DNA of 64,000 nt from positions 1 through 64,000 of the forward strand of contig JAHHQN010000010.1 in NCBI GenBank assembly GCA_020026375.1. Direction: 5' to 3'. This document shows, piece after piece, positions 8,763 to 17,893 of the stretch. Position 1 is the stretch's first letter, and each line of letters opens with the position of its first letter. The notes under the pieces were generated by a model. The model saw nothing but the letters and a program-made list of their open reading frames with translations, was not told the DNA's origin and did no database searches. The position numbers were made by a program, and so were the translations under genes. The stretch comes from Alistipes sp. (lineage in GTDB: Bacteria > Bacteroidota > Bacteroidia > Bacteroidales > Rikenellaceae).

Positions 8763-8770
8763 TACTTTTG
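8763..8770 (+). promoter_or_regulatory. -7 promoter element of RND operon 1
   Basis: TACTTTTG followed by CAC matches TAnnTTTG, 39 bases before the adaptor start at 8810. No -33 TTTG was found at the usual spacing, which would fit a regulated promoter. Confidence 0.55.
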
Positions 8771-8809
8771 CACTTGAGAAAGTTTTTTAGTATAAATAGA
8801 TTGAAAATT

Positions 8810-9991
8810 ATGAATCAAAAAATCTTAATGGCAACTCTGGCCGCATGTTGTATGACGGCGGTGGGTTGTAAGGAAGCTCCTCATGCTCAGGGACCGAGTG
8901 AATATTCGGTGTTGAACATCACCCGTGCCGAGCGCGTACTCCCTACCAACTATTCTGCGTCCATTCGCGGTCGTCAGGATATCGACATTTATCCCCAGGT
9001 GTCGGGTACCATCTCCAACCTGTGTGTGAATGAAGGTGAGGTAGTGGCCAAGGGGCAGACCCTTTTCATTATTGACCAGGTGCCTTTCAAGGCGGCACTC
9101 CAGACCGCCACTGCCAATGTCGAGGCCGCCAAGGCCGGTGTGGCCACCGCACAGCTGACCTACGACAGCAAGAAGGAACTCTATAACAAGAACGTGGTGT
9201 CGAAGTTCGATCTGCTGACCACCGAGAACCGCCTGCTCACGGCCAAAGCCCAGCTGGCACAGGCCGAGGCGCAGCGTGTCAACGCGGCCAACAACCTCTC
9301 CTACACCGTGGTGAAGGCTCCCGCAGCCGGTATCGTGGGTACACTTCCCTACCGTGTGGGTGCGTTGGTCAGCCCCTCGATCAGAGTGCCGCTGACCACC
9401 GTGTCCGACAATTCGGAGGTCTATGTCTACTTCTCGATGTCGGAGAACCAGCTGCTGGGCATGACCCGTCAGTTCGGTTCGATTGCCGCCACACTGAAGA
9501 ACATGCCCGACGTGCAGCTGCGTCTGAGCGACGGCTCGCTCTACACCTCGACCGGACGCATCGAGTCCATCAGCGGTGTGATTGACGCCTCGACAGGTAG
9601 CGTGTCGCTGCGTGCGGCCTTCGACAACGAGGGCGGTCTGCTCCACAGCGGCGGTTCGGGCAGCCTGATTATCCCCAATGTCCACAAGGACTGCATCGTT
9701 GTTCCCCAGGCTGCCACTTTCGAGTTGCAGGACAAGGTGTTCGTCTACAAGGTGCAGGACGGAAAGGCCGTGTCGGCCATGATTGAGGTGGAGAAGATTT
9801 CCAACGGCCGCGAGTTCATCGTCAAGTCGGGTCTGCAGGAGGGTGATGTCATCATCGCCGAAGGTGCCGGTCTGATTCGCGAGGGTACACCCGTGAAGGC
9901 CAAAGCCGCAGCCGGCTCAAAGCCTGTCGTGGAGGAGAAAGCTGCCGCACAGGACGCGGCCGCCGAAAAAGAAACCGGAAAGGAGGAATAA
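8810..9991 (+). CDS. RND efflux periplasmic adaptor lipoprotein (AcrA/MexA type)
   Basis: The 393-residue membrane-fusion protein links the inner-membrane pump to the outer-membrane channel. It begins with a lipoprotein signal whose Cys is near residue 20 (TAVGCKEA), followed by a beta-barrel and split lipoyl domain (ISNLCVNEGEVVAKGQTLF and VVKAPAAGIVG) around an alpha-helical hairpin rich in Ala, Lys and Gln (about residues 90-165), and a C-terminal membrane-proximal domain. The last residues are a charged Ala/Glu/Lys tail. The ATG at 8810 is preferred over an earlier TTG because it places the signal peptide first. It is the first gene of a four-gene operon; the next starts three bases after its stop. 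Confidence 0.93.
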   Translation: MNQKILMATLAACCMTAVGCKEAPHAQGPSEYSVLNITRAERVLPTNYSASIRGRQDIDIYPQVSGTISNLCVNEGEVVAKGQTLFIIDQVPFKAALQTATANVEAAKAGVATAQLTYDSKKELYNKNVVSKFDLLTTENRLLTAKAQLAQAEAQRVNAANNLSYTVVKAPAAGIVGTLPYRVGALVSPSIRVPLTTVSDNSEVYVYFSMSENQLLGMTRQFGSIAATLKNMPDVQLRLSDGSLYTSTGRIESISGVIDASTGSVSLRAAFDNEGGLLHSGGSGSLIIPNVHKDCIVVPQAATFELQDKVFVYKVQDGKAVSAMIEVEKISNGREFIVKSGLQEGDVIIAEGAGLIREGTPVKAKAAAGSKPVVEEKAAAQDAAAEKETGKEE

Positions 9992-9994
9992 TCT

Positions 9995-12900
9995 ATGACA
10001 CTGAAACAGTTTATCGAGAGACCCGTATTGGCGTCGGTCATCTCCATTGTCATCGTCATCGCCGGTCTTGTGGGACTTGCGTCGCTGCCTGTCGAGCAGT
10101 ATCCCGACATTGCACCTCCGACCGTGATGGTGCGTGCCACCTATCCGGGTGCGAGTGCCGAGACCATTCAGAAATCCGTGATTGTCCCCCTGGAGGAGGC
10201 CATCAACGGTGTTGAGGATATGATGTACCTCAAATCCGACGCCTCGAACACGGGTGCCGCTTCGGTGACGGTCTATTTCCGTCAGGGTACCAACCCCGAT
10301 ATGGCGGCCGTCAACGTGCAGAACCGTGTGGCCACTACCACAGGTTCGCTGCCTGCCGAGGTGACGCGTATCGGTGTGACGACCATGAAGCGTCAGACCT
10401 CCATGCTGAAGATTTTTTCGGTCTACAGCCCCGATGACACCTACGACGAGTCGTTCATCTCCAACTACATCAAAATCAACGTGCAGCCCCGTATCCTCCG
10501 TACTCAGGGTGTGGGTGACTTTCTGGTGCTGGGTTCGGAGTATTCGATGCGTATATGGCTCAAGCCCGATGTCATGGCGCAGTACAAGCTCATTCCCCAA
10601 GATGTGACCGCTTCGCTGGCCGAGCAGAATATCGAGTCGGCGGTCGGTGCGCTGGGTGAGAATTCGAACAATACGTTCCAGTACACCATGAAGTACCGCG
10701 GTCGTCTGATGACCCCCGAGGAGTTCGGCGAGATTGTTGTCCGCGCCCTTCCCGACGGCGAGCTGCTGCGTATGAAGGACATCGCGCGCATCGAGCTGGG
10801 TAGCGATACCTACGGCTTCAAGGGTCTGACCAACGGTCACCCCGGTGTGGGTTGTATCGTCTACCAGACCGCAGGCTCCAACGCCACCGAGGTGGTTGAC
10901 CACATCGACGCTCTGATTGAGGAGTTGCGTACCGAGATGCCCCGCGGTATGGCCATCGCCGAGTTGCAGAGTGTCAACGACTACCTCTATGCTTCGATGA
11001 ACGAGGTGTTGAAGACCCTCATCGAGGCCATTATCCTCGTTGTGCTGGTGGTGTATGTCTTCCTGCAGGATATCCGCTCGACCATCGTCCCCACGGTGTC
11101 AATCATCGTGTCGCTGATTGGTACATTTGCCTTCCTGCTGGTGGCAGGCTTCTCCATCAACCTGCTGACCCTCTTCGCGCTGGTGTTGGCCATCGGTACG
11201 GTGGTCGATGATGCCATCATTGTCGTCGAAGCCGTGCAGTCGCGCTTCGACGTGGGTTACAAGTCCTCCTACATGGCCACCATCGATGCCATGTCGGGTA
11301 TCACTTCGGCCATCATCACCTCTACACTGGTCTTCATGGCGGTGTTTATCCCCGTTGCGATGATGGGTGGTACGTCGGGTACGTTCTACACCCAGTTTGG
11401 TGTGACGATGGCTGTGGCCGTGGGTCTTTCGGCGGTGAACGCGCTGACCCTCTCGCCCGCACTTTGCGCCCTGTTGCTCAAGCCCTATCTCGATGAGAAC
11501 GGCGAGATGAAGAACAACTTCGCGGCACGTTTCCGCAAGGCATTCAACACCGCTTTCTCGACGATGATTAATAAATATAAGTATGGCGTGCTGCTCTTCA
11601 TCAAGCACCGCTGGCTGATGTGGTCGACCCTCATACTGGCTCTGGCGGGTCTGCTCTTCCTGATGCAGAACACCAAGACGGGTCTTGTTCCCGACGAGGA
11701 CCAGGGTACCATCATGGTCAATGTCACCACCGCACCGGGCAGCTCCTTGCAGGAGACCCACGAGATTGCCTCGAAGGTGGCCGCCCGTATCGAGCAGATT
11801 CCCCAGCTGCGTGACTACATGCAGGTGTCGGGTTACGGTATGATGGCCGGTCAGGGTTCGTCGTACGGTATGTTCGTCATCAAGCTCAAGAACTGGGAGG
11901 AGCGTACCGAAGATGCCGACGCGGTGAAGGCCGTCATCGGACAGCTCTATGCGCGCACCGCCGACATCAAGAATGCACAGATTTTCGCCGTTGCACCTCC
12001 CATGATTTCGGGTTACGGTACCTCGACCGGTTTCGAGATGTATCTGCAGGACCAGGCGGGTGGCAGCATCAACGATTTCTATAATGTCTACCTGAAGTTC
12101 ATCGCCGCGCTCAACCAGCGCCCCGAGATTGCGCGTGCCTACTCGACCTTCAACGTCAACTTCCCCCAGTATGTGGTGGATATCGATGCGGCGAAGGCCA
12201 AGCGTGCAGGCATTACCCCCACCGAGATTCTGTCGACCCTGTCGGGCTACTACGGCGGTCAGTATGTGTCGAACATCAACCGATTCTCGAAGGTGTACCG
12301 TGTGATGTTGCAGGCCGACCCCCAGTATCGTCTCGATACCGAGTCGCTCAACAATGTCTATGTGCGCATGCACAGCGGTGAGATGGCTCCCGTGAGCCAG
12401 TTCGTGAAGCTGACCAAGGTCTACGGCCCCGAGGTGTTGAACCGATTCAACATGTATAACTGTATCGGTGTCAACGGTATGGCCAACGACGGTTATTCGT
12501 CGGGTGATGCCATCAACGCCATTCGCGAGGTGGCTGCCCAGGTGCTGCCCAAGGGCTACGGCTATGAGTTCGGCGGTATCACCCGTGAGGAGAGTGAGAC
12601 CACCAGCAACACGGCCATCATCTTCGGTATCTGTATCCTGCTGATTTACCTCATTCTGAGTGCGCTCTACGAGAGCTTCGTGATTCCGTTCGCGGTCATC
12701 ATCTCGGTACCCTGCGGTCTGATGGGTTCGTTCCTCTTCGCCAAGCTGATGGGTATGGAGAACAACATCTACCTGCAGACCGGTATCATCATGCTCATCG
12801 GTCTGTTGTCGAAGACCGCCATTCTGATTACGGAGTACGCGGCCGATCGTCGTGCTGCCGGCATGAGCCTTACGCAGGCTGCCGTGTCGGCTGCCAAGGC

Positions 12901-13183
12901 CCGTCTGCGTCCTATCCTCATGACGGTGCTGACCTGTGTGTTCGGTATGCTCCCGCTGGTGTTTGCCCACGGTGTGGGTGCCAACGGTAACTCCACACTG
13001 GGTTCGGGTGTCGTCGGCGGTATGATTGTCGGAACTCTGGCACTGCTGTTCCTGGTTCCCACCCTGTTCATCGTCTTCCAGACCATTCAGGAGAAAATCA
13101 AGCCCGTGGAGATTAACCCCGACCCCCAATGGTCGGTACGCGCCGAGATGGAGGAGATTAACAACGAGTTAAAGGAGAAATAA
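9995..13183 (+). CDS. RND multidrug efflux permease (AcrB/MexB, HAE1 type)
   Basis: The 1062-residue inner-membrane pump has the standard two-fold RND layout: helix 1 near residues 10-30, a large periplasmic loop, helices 2-6, a second loop and helices 8-12. The proton-relay residues of the HAE1 class are present: the Asp pair in IGTVVDDAIIVVEAV (helix 4) and Lys in GLLSKTAILITEYA (helix 10). That favours a broad hydrophobic/amphiphilic drug exporter driven by the proton gradient. It sits between its adaptor and outer-membrane channel with gaps of three and four bases. Confidence 0.95.
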   Translation: MTLKQFIERPVLASVISIVIVIAGLVGLASLPVEQYPDIAPPTVMVRATYPGASAETIQKSVIVPLEEAINGVEDMMYLKSDASNTGAASVTVYFRQGTNPDMAAVNVQNRVATTTGSLPAEVTRIGVTTMKRQTSMLKIFSVYSPDDTYDESFISNYIKINVQPRILRTQGVGDFLVLGSEYSMRIWLKPDVMAQYKLIPQDVTASLAEQNIESAVGALGENSNNTFQYTMKYRGRLMTPEEFGEIVVRALPDGELLRMKDIARIELGSDTYGFKGLTNGHPGVGCIVYQTAGSNATEVVDHIDALIEELRTEMPRGMAIAELQSVNDYLYASMNEVLKTLIEAIILVVLVVYVFLQDIRSTIVPTVSIIVSLIGTFAFLLVAGFSINLLTLFALVLAIGTVVDDAIIVVEAVQSRFDVGYKSSYMATIDAMSGITSAIITSTLVFMAVFIPVAMMGGTSGTFYTQFGVTMAVAVGLSAVNALTLSPALCALLLKPYLDENGEMKNNFAARFRKAFNTAFSTMINKYKYGVLLFIKHRWLMWSTLILALAGLLFLMQNTKTGLVPDEDQGTIMVNVTTAPGSSLQETHEIASKVAARIEQIPQLRDYMQVSGYGMMAGQGSSYGMFVIKLKNWEERTEDADAVKAVIGQLYARTADIKNAQIFAVAPPMISGYGTSTGFEMYLQDQAGGSINDFYNVYLKFIAALNQRPEIARAYSTFNVNFPQYVVDIDAAKAKRAGITPTEILSTLSGYYGGQYVSNINRFSKVYRVMLQADPQYRLDTESLNNVYVRMHSGEMAPVSQFVKLTKVYGPEVLNRFNMYNCIGVNGMANDGYSSGDAINAIREVAAQVLPKGYGYEFGGITREESETTSNTAIIFGICILLIYLILSALYESFVIPFAVIISVPCGLMGSFLFAKLMGMENNIYLQTGIIMLIGLLSKTAILITEYAADRRAAGMSLTQAAVSAAKARLRPILMTVLTCVFGMLPLVFAHGVGANGNSTLGSGVVGGMIVGTLALLFLVPTLFIVFQTIQEKIKPVEINPDPQWSVRAEMEEINNELKEK

Positions 13184-13187
13184 TCAG

Positions 13188-14564
13188 ATGAAAAAATTAG
13201 TTATATTGTGCCTTGCAGCTGCTCTTTGCAGCAGCTGCGGCATTTACAAGAAATATTCGCGTCCCGAGGTGCAGACCGACGGCCTTTACGGTGAGGCGCA
13301 GACCGCCGACACCCTGTCGCTGGGCGATGTGAACTGGAAGGAGATTTTCACCGATCCCCATTTGCAGTCGCTCATCGAAAAGGCACTGGAGCAGAACACC
13401 GATTTGAAGTCGGCACAGCTCAATGTCAAGGCTTCGGAGGCGGCTCTCAAGTCGGCACGTCTTTCCTATCTGCCGTCGTTCAACCTCGGCCCTCAGGGTT
13501 CGATAACCAGCTTCGACAACCGCTACACCACCAAGGTTTACAATGTGGCACTCACCGCCAACTGGCAGGTCGACATCTTCAACAAGCTGACCAACGCCAA
13601 GCGCAAGTCGAAGGCGGTCTACGAGGCCAGCAAGGAGTATCGTCAGGCCGTACGTTCGCAGGTGATTACCGGTGTGGCCAACCTCTACTACACGCTGTTG
13701 ATGGTCGATGCCCAGTATGAGGTGTCGAAGGAGACGGCCGACAAGTGGAAGGAGAGTGTCGAGGCCATGAAAGCCATGAAGGAGGCCGGTATGGCCAACG
13801 AGGCTGCCGTGGCACAGTATGAGGGTACCTACTACTCGATTCTGGCATCGACCAACGAGATTGAGGACAAGCGTCTGCAGGTGCGCAATGCACTCTGCAC
13901 CCTTCTGGCCCAGACTCCGCAGGAGATTGAGCGCGGCACACTCGACGAGCAGGTGATGCCCGCGAACATCACGGTGGGTGTCCCCCTGCAACTGTTGTCG
14001 AACCGTCCCGATGTGCGTGCTGCCGAGTTCTCGCTCATGCAGGCCTACTACGCCACTGCCGAGGCGCGTTCGTCGCTCTATCCGTCGATTAACCTCAGCG
14101 GTACGCTGGGCTGGACCAACAGCGGCGGCGGTGCCATTGTCAATCCCGGCAAGATGCTGCTTTCGGCCGTGGGTTCGGTGCTGATGCCCATCTTCAATGC
14201 AGGAGCCAACCGTGCGCGTGTGAAGATTATGAAGGCGCAGCAGGAGCAGGCACTCCTGTCGTTCCAGCAGGCGTTGCTCAATGCCGGTGCTGAGGTCAAC
14301 AACTCGATGGCCCAGTACCAGTCGGCCCACGAGCGCACGATGATTCACAGCCGCCAGGTGGAGGCTTTGGAGCGTGCCGTGGAGAGTACCAAACTGTTGA
14401 TGAACTACGGTCCCACGACCTACCTCGAGGTGTTGACTGCCGAGCAGTCGCTTCTGGCCGCGCGTCTGAACCACATTGCCACTCGTTTCGACGAGATTCA
14501 GGGTGTGGTCAACCTCTACACGGCACTTGGTGGCGGACGTGAAATCGAGTACGAAGGCAAGTGA
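13188..14564 (+). CDS. RND outer-membrane channel lipoprotein (OprM/NodT type)
   Basis: The 458-residue TolC-like channel has a lipoprotein signal with Cys near residue 17 (CSSCGIYKKYSRPEV), the KKYSRPEV segment typical of the NodT subgroup, and two halves of long amphipathic helices (for example SLIEKALEQNTDLKSA and LLSNRPDVRAAEFSLMQAYY). It would form the trimeric outer-membrane duct of the AcrAB-like pump encoded upstream. Its stop overlaps the start of the tetR gene, which indicates co-translation. Confidence 0.93.
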   Translation: MKKLVILCLAAALCSSCGIYKKYSRPEVQTDGLYGEAQTADTLSLGDVNWKEIFTDPHLQSLIEKALEQNTDLKSAQLNVKASEAALKSARLSYLPSFNLGPQGSITSFDNRYTTKVYNVALTANWQVDIFNKLTNAKRKSKAVYEASKEYRQAVRSQVITGVANLYYTLLMVDAQYEVSKETADKWKESVEAMKAMKEAGMANEAAVAQYEGTYYSILASTNEIEDKRLQVRNALCTLLAQTPQEIERGTLDEQVMPANITVGVPLQLLSNRPDVRAAEFSLMQAYYATAEARSSLYPSINLSGTLGWTNSGGGAIVNPGKMLLSAVGSVLMPIFNAGANRARVKIMKAQQEQALLSFQQALLNAGAEVNNSMAQYQSAHERTMIHSRQVEALERAVESTKLLMNYGPTTYLEVLTAEQSLLAARLNHIATRFDEIQGVVNLYTALGGGREIEYEGK

Positions 14565-15142
14565 TGAAACGGGTGGCGACAAAGGAAGATGTGATAGCGG
14601 CCACACGCTGTCTGATTGCACAACGGGGCATTCGGGCCATCGGTGTCGATCAGATTGCCGAGTCGTTGGGCATGTCCAAACGCACCCTCTATCAGATGTT
14701 CGACTGCAAGGGCACGTTGATGAGTGCCTGCTTCGAGCAGATGAGCCGTCGTCAGCAGGAGAAAATCCGTTGCCATCGTGAGGCGTCGGCCGGCAATGCG
14801 CTGTCGTATCTGGTGCTGCTGGCCACGGAGTATGTCACGGGGCTTTATCATGTCGATATTCCTTTCCTGGAGGACATCAGCCGAATGCCGATACTCAACG
14901 ACCATTTCGAGGAGTGCCGGCGCCTGTGGCAGCAGGAGCTGGCCCGTGCGCTGAAGCAGTGCCTTCGCGAGGAGTATCTGCTGGAGAGAATCGACCCCGA
15001 GGTGTTGTCGTGTCAGATGCTGGCCACCTTCTTCGAGTTGCGCCTCCACCGCATCACCTCCTTCGAGGACGATATGCTGCTGATGAAGACTCTGCTTCGC
15101 GGTGCGGCGACCGACAAGGGACTCCGCCTGCTCGACAGTTAG
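14564..15142 (+). CDS. TetR/AcrR family transcriptional regulator of RND operon 1
   Basis: The 192-residue protein has an N-terminal TetR DNA-binding domain (residues about 5-50, with helix-turn-helix IDQIAESLGMSKRTLYQMFDCKG-like spacing: VDQIAESLGMSKRTLYQ) and a divergent all-helical ligand domain. An in-frame GTG lies one codon upstream at 14561; the ATG at 14564 overlaps the channel gene's stop. As the last gene of the pump operon it is probably an autoregulated local repressor relieved by pump substrates, acting on the inverted repeat at 8701-8723. The target is inference from position. Confidence 0.88.
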   Translation: MKRVATKEDVIAATRCLIAQRGIRAIGVDQIAESLGMSKRTLYQMFDCKGTLMSACFEQMSRRQQEKIRCHREASAGNALSYLVLLATEYVTGLYHVDIPFLEDISRMPILNDHFEECRRLWQQELARALKQCLREEYLLERIDPEVLSCQMLATFFELRLHRITSFEDDMLLMKTLLRGAATDKGLRLLDS

Positions 15143-15161
15143 ACCACATTACCTGTTTTTT

Positions 15162-15199
15162 ATATCCGTCAATCCGCAGGGATTGGCGGATATTTTTTT
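15162..15199 (+). terminator. Intrinsic terminator of RND operon 1
   Basis: A long stem (15162-15175 with 15179-15192, one wobble) is followed by a run of T residues, 20 bases after the tetR stop codon. Confidence 0.8.
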
Positions 15200-15331
15200 G
15201 TGCGTCGGCGACGATGCGGAAACGTGTTGCGAAGTAGGGTAGTGGGGGGATAAGCTCGGTCAGAGAACGGAAAATATACCTGGCCGGCCAAAAAAAGTTG
15301 CGGAAGGGTGTGTGTTATAAAAATATTTTAT

Positions 15332-15339
15332 TATATTTG
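15332..15339 (+). promoter_or_regulatory. -7 promoter element of the methionine operon
   Basis: TATATTTG followed by CA is a full match to TAnnTTTG. Transcription from about 15346 would give a leader of roughly 240 bases before metY, containing the short methionine-rich frame and the terminator described separately. No strong -33 element was found. Confidence 0.6.
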
Positions 15340-15410
15340 CATGTGAAAGCTCCTCCCTCGGGGGTGGAACCTCACTTTATTAAAATCAGAGAAAGATACT
15401 GCCACAGACG

Positions 15411-15500
15411 ATGAACGTAGCAATGACATATCAGGATATGGATAGCCGTCAGATGATGGGTATGATGATGGTCATGTGCAGCCGACGAAGCCGGGTGTAG
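15411..15500 (+). CDS. Methionine-rich leader peptide of the met operon
   Basis: A 29-codon frame starts at ATG 15411 and ends at TAG 15498-15500. Nine of its 29 residues are Met, six of them in the eight-residue stretch MMGMMMVM (codons 15-22, 15453-15476). It lies after the operon promoter and 85 bases ahead of metY. The stretch just after the Met cluster (15487-15495) can pair with the left arm of the terminator at 15525-15553. This is the arrangement of an attenuation leader peptide: ribosomes waiting for charged Met-tRNA would leave that stretch free. The bases before its ATG are A-rich, as is common for translated Bacteroidota genes. The role is inferred; the sequence features are direct. 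Confidence 0.8.
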   Translation: MNVAMTYQDMDSRQMMGMMMVMCSRRSRV

Positions 15501-15534
15501 TTCTTTCGTGTATGTGTAAGACTTGTCCGGCTTC
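15487..15534 (+). promoter_or_regulatory. Antiterminator pairing of the met leader
   Basis: GAAGCCGG at 15487-15494 is exactly complementary to CCGGCTTC at 15527-15534, with one further G-U pair (15495 with 15526). The second segment is the left arm of the terminator, so the two structures exclude each other. The first segment overlaps the last codons of the leader peptide and would be covered by a ribosome reaching its stop codon. Confidence 0.7.
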
Positions 15535-15553
15535 TCAAGAGCCGGACTTTTTT
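15525..15553 (+). terminator. Attenuator terminator upstream of metY
   Basis: An eight-pair stem (15525-15532 with 15540-15547) plus one wobble pair encloses a five-base loop and is followed by six T residues. It lies between the leader peptide and metY, so it must be bypassed for the operon to be expressed. Confidence 0.85.
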
Positions 15554-15584
15554 GTAATACGACAAATTTAAAACAGAATCCGAT

Positions 15585-16874
15585 ATGAAAAAGAGAAACT
15601 ACCGTTTCGAGACCCTGCAGATTCATGCCGGTCTCGACAAGGACACACCGAGCGGTGCGCGCGGCATCGCCATCACCCCGACAGCCGCCTACCGCTTCCG
15701 AAGCTGCGACCACGCGGCGCGTCTTTTCGAGTTGAGCGAGCCGGGCAACATCTACACCCGACTGCAGAATCCCACCACGGCGGCCTATGAGGAGCGCATC
15801 GCCGCACTCTATGGCGGTGTGGGTGCGTTGGCCGTGGCGTCGGGCATGTCGTCTGTGCTGGTGGCTATACTCTCACTGGCGCAGCAGGGCGACAACATCG
15901 TGGCCTCGCCCTATCTCTATGGCGGTACCTACAATCTCTTCCGCACCACCTTGCGCAAGCTGGGCATCGACTGCCGCATTGCACCGACCCCCTCGGCCGA
16001 CGACTTTGCGCCATTGGTCGACGAGCGTACGCGCGCCATCTATGTCGAGAGCATGGGCAATCCCACCTGTGATGTTCCCGACCTGGAGGCACTGGGCCGT
16101 CTGGCTGCCGAGAAGGACGTTCCCTTTGTGGTCGACAACACCTTCGGTGCGGCAGGTTTCCTGTGCAATCCCTTCGACTGGGGGGCAAACATCGTGGTGG
16201 ATTCGGCCACCAAGTGGATCAACGGCCACGGCACGGCGATGGGCGGCATTATTGTCGACGGCGGCAACTACAACTGGGCCAACGGCAAGTTCCCCCAGAT
16301 TGACGGCCCTTCGGAGGGATACCACGGTCTGAACCTCTACGAGACGTTCGGCAATGCGGCCTTCATCGTCAAGTGCCGTGTCGACGGCCTGCGTGATTTG
16401 GGCTGCTGCCCCTCGCCGTTCGATTCCTACCTGATGCTCATCGGTCTGGAGACCCTCTCGCTGCGTGTGAAGCACGAGGTGGAGTCGACCTGGCGCCTGG
16501 CGGAGTATTGCCGCAACCACCCCAAGGTCAAGAATGTCAGCTTCGTGGGCTTCGAGTCGCACCCCGGCTATGAGAACGCCCGTAAATATTACCGCTACGG
16601 TTCGTCGGCGGTCTTCACCATCGAGCTGAAGGGTACGCTGGAGAGCACCGTGCGTTTTGTGGAGTCGCTCCGTCTGGCGGCCAACATGACCATGATCGGT
16701 GATTCGATTACGGTGGTGACCCACCCTGCGTCGACCACCCACAAGCAGCTGGGCGAGGCCGACCTCAAGGCGGCAGGTGTCACTCCCACACTGCTGCGCA
16801 TCTCGCTGGGACTGGAGAACGTGGAGGATTTGATAGCGGATTTCGAACAGGCTTTTTCATGCGTGGAGGAATGA
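15585..16874 (+). CDS. metY: O-acetylhomoserine sulfhydrylase (MetY)
   Basis: The 429-residue PLP enzyme makes homocysteine from O-acetylhomoserine and sulfide in the cytoplasm (direct sulfhydrylation). It begins with the family start FETLQIHAG, has YTRLQNPTTAAYEERIAALYGG, the PLP-binding Lys in DSATKWINGHG, and the C-terminal PASTTHKQLGE segment. Length fits the Cys/Met metabolism PLP family. It is the first gene after the Met-rich leader and overlaps metX. Cystathionine gamma-synthase is the alternative family reading, but the length, the HAGLDKD start and the partner metX favour MetY. Confidence 0.94.
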   Translation: MKKRNYRFETLQIHAGLDKDTPSGARGIAITPTAAYRFRSCDHAARLFELSEPGNIYTRLQNPTTAAYEERIAALYGGVGALAVASGMSSVLVAILSLAQQGDNIVASPYLYGGTYNLFRTTLRKLGIDCRIAPTPSADDFAPLVDERTRAIYVESMGNPTCDVPDLEALGRLAAEKDVPFVVDNTFGAAGFLCNPFDWGANIVVDSATKWINGHGTAMGGIIVDGGNYNWANGKFPQIDGPSEGYHGLNLYETFGNAAFIVKCRVDGLRDLGCCPSPFDSYLMLIGLETLSLRVKHEVESTWRLAEYCRNHPKVKNVSFVGFESHPGYENARKYYRYGSSAVFTIELKGTLESTVRFVESLRLAANMTMIGDSITVVTHPASTTHKQLGEADLKAAGVTPTLLRISLGLENVEDLIADFEQAFSCVEE

Positions 16875-17881
16875 TACACTATTTCGACAGCAAGGAACCC
16901 TTCTCTCTGGAGCTGGGCGGTGAACTCCCCGAGTTGAGAATCGCCTACCATACCTATGGTACACTCTCGCCGGCGAAGGACAATGTGGTGTGGGTCTGCC
17001 ACGCGCTCACGGCCAACTCCGATGTGGCCGACTGGTGGCCGCACACTGTGGAGGAGGGGCGTTTTCTCGATCCTGCGCGCCATTTCATCATCTGTGCCAA
17101 TATCCTGGGTTCGCCCTATGGTACCACCGCACCCCTCCACATCAATCCGCAGACGGGTGAGCCGTGGTATCTCGATTTTCCGCCGTTCACCATTCGCGAC
17201 ATGGTGCATGCCCACCGCCTGCTGGCCGATCATCTGGGCATCGGCCGTATCCACACGCTGGTGGGCAGCTCGGTTGGAGGTTTCCAGGCCGTGGAGTGGG
17301 CCGTGGAGGAGCCGGAGCGCATCGGACGGCTGGCACTCATTGCCACGGCGGCCACGGCTTCGCCGTGGAGCATTGCCGTCGACGAGACGCAGCGCATGGC
17401 CATCGAAGCCGATGCAACTTTCTTCCAGCGTCGTGAGGACGGCGGCAGGAAGGGACTCGCCACCGCGCGTGCCATCGGACTGCTGACCTATCGTGGGGCC
17501 GACGGCTACAACCTCACGCAGCAGGACCGCGAGCCGCTGCCCGAAGTGCACAGGGCCTGCTCCTACCAGCAGTATCAGGGCGAGAAACTCTGCCGTCGCT
17601 ATAATGCCTACTCCTACTATGTGATTCTCAATGCCTTCGACACCCACGACGTGGGACGCGGACGTGGAGGAGTGGAGGCCGCCCTGCAACGCATCACGGC
17701 GCCTACGGTGATTGTGGGCATCACCACCGACATCATCTTCCTGCCCGGAGAGATGCGCGAGCTGCACCGCATGATTCCCCACAGCCGCTACTTTGAGATG
17801 GATTCGCCCTTTGGTCACGACGGCTTCCTGGTGGAGCATGACCTGCTGAACGAAATCCTCTACCCGTTTGTCAACGATTAA
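16871..17881 (+). CDS. metX: Homoserine O-acetyltransferase (MetX)
   Basis: The 336-residue alpha/beta hydrolase-fold enzyme transfers an acyl group from CoA to homoserine, giving the substrate of MetY. Visible are the strand HTYGTLSP, VWVCHALTANSDVADWW, the nucleophile elbow GSSVGG (GGSMGG is more usual), the Asp in GITTDIIFLP and the catalytic His in FGHDGFLVE. The ATG at 16871 overlaps the metY stop as ATGA; an in-frame ATG at 16859 would add four residues. Acetyl rather than succinyl specificity is inferred from the neighbouring metY. Confidence 0.92.
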   Translation: MIHYFDSKEPFSLELGGELPELRIAYHTYGTLSPAKDNVVWVCHALTANSDVADWWPHTVEEGRFLDPARHFIICANILGSPYGTTAPLHINPQTGEPWYLDFPPFTIRDMVHAHRLLADHLGIGRIHTLVGSSVGGFQAVEWAVEEPERIGRLALIATAATASPWSIAVDETQRMAIEADATFFQRREDGGRKGLATARAIGLLTYRGADGYNLTQQDREPLPEVHRACSYQQYQGEKLCRRYNAYSYYVILNAFDTHDVGRGRGGVEAALQRITAPTVIVGITTDIIFLPGEMRELHRMIPHSRYFEMDSPFGHDGFLVEHDLLNEILYPFVND

Positions 17882-17893
17882 AACCAATTCACC

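Larger units (their letters stand above)
8348..8809. other. Divergent intergenic region between ferredoxin gene and RND operon 1
   Basis: This 462-base region holds the minus-strand promoter at 8371-8378, the plus-strand promoter at 8763-8770 and a perfect inverted repeat at 8701-8723. An open frame crosses it on the plus strand, but its translation is unlike any family I know and it spans the control elements, so I do not call a gene. Confidence 0.6.
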
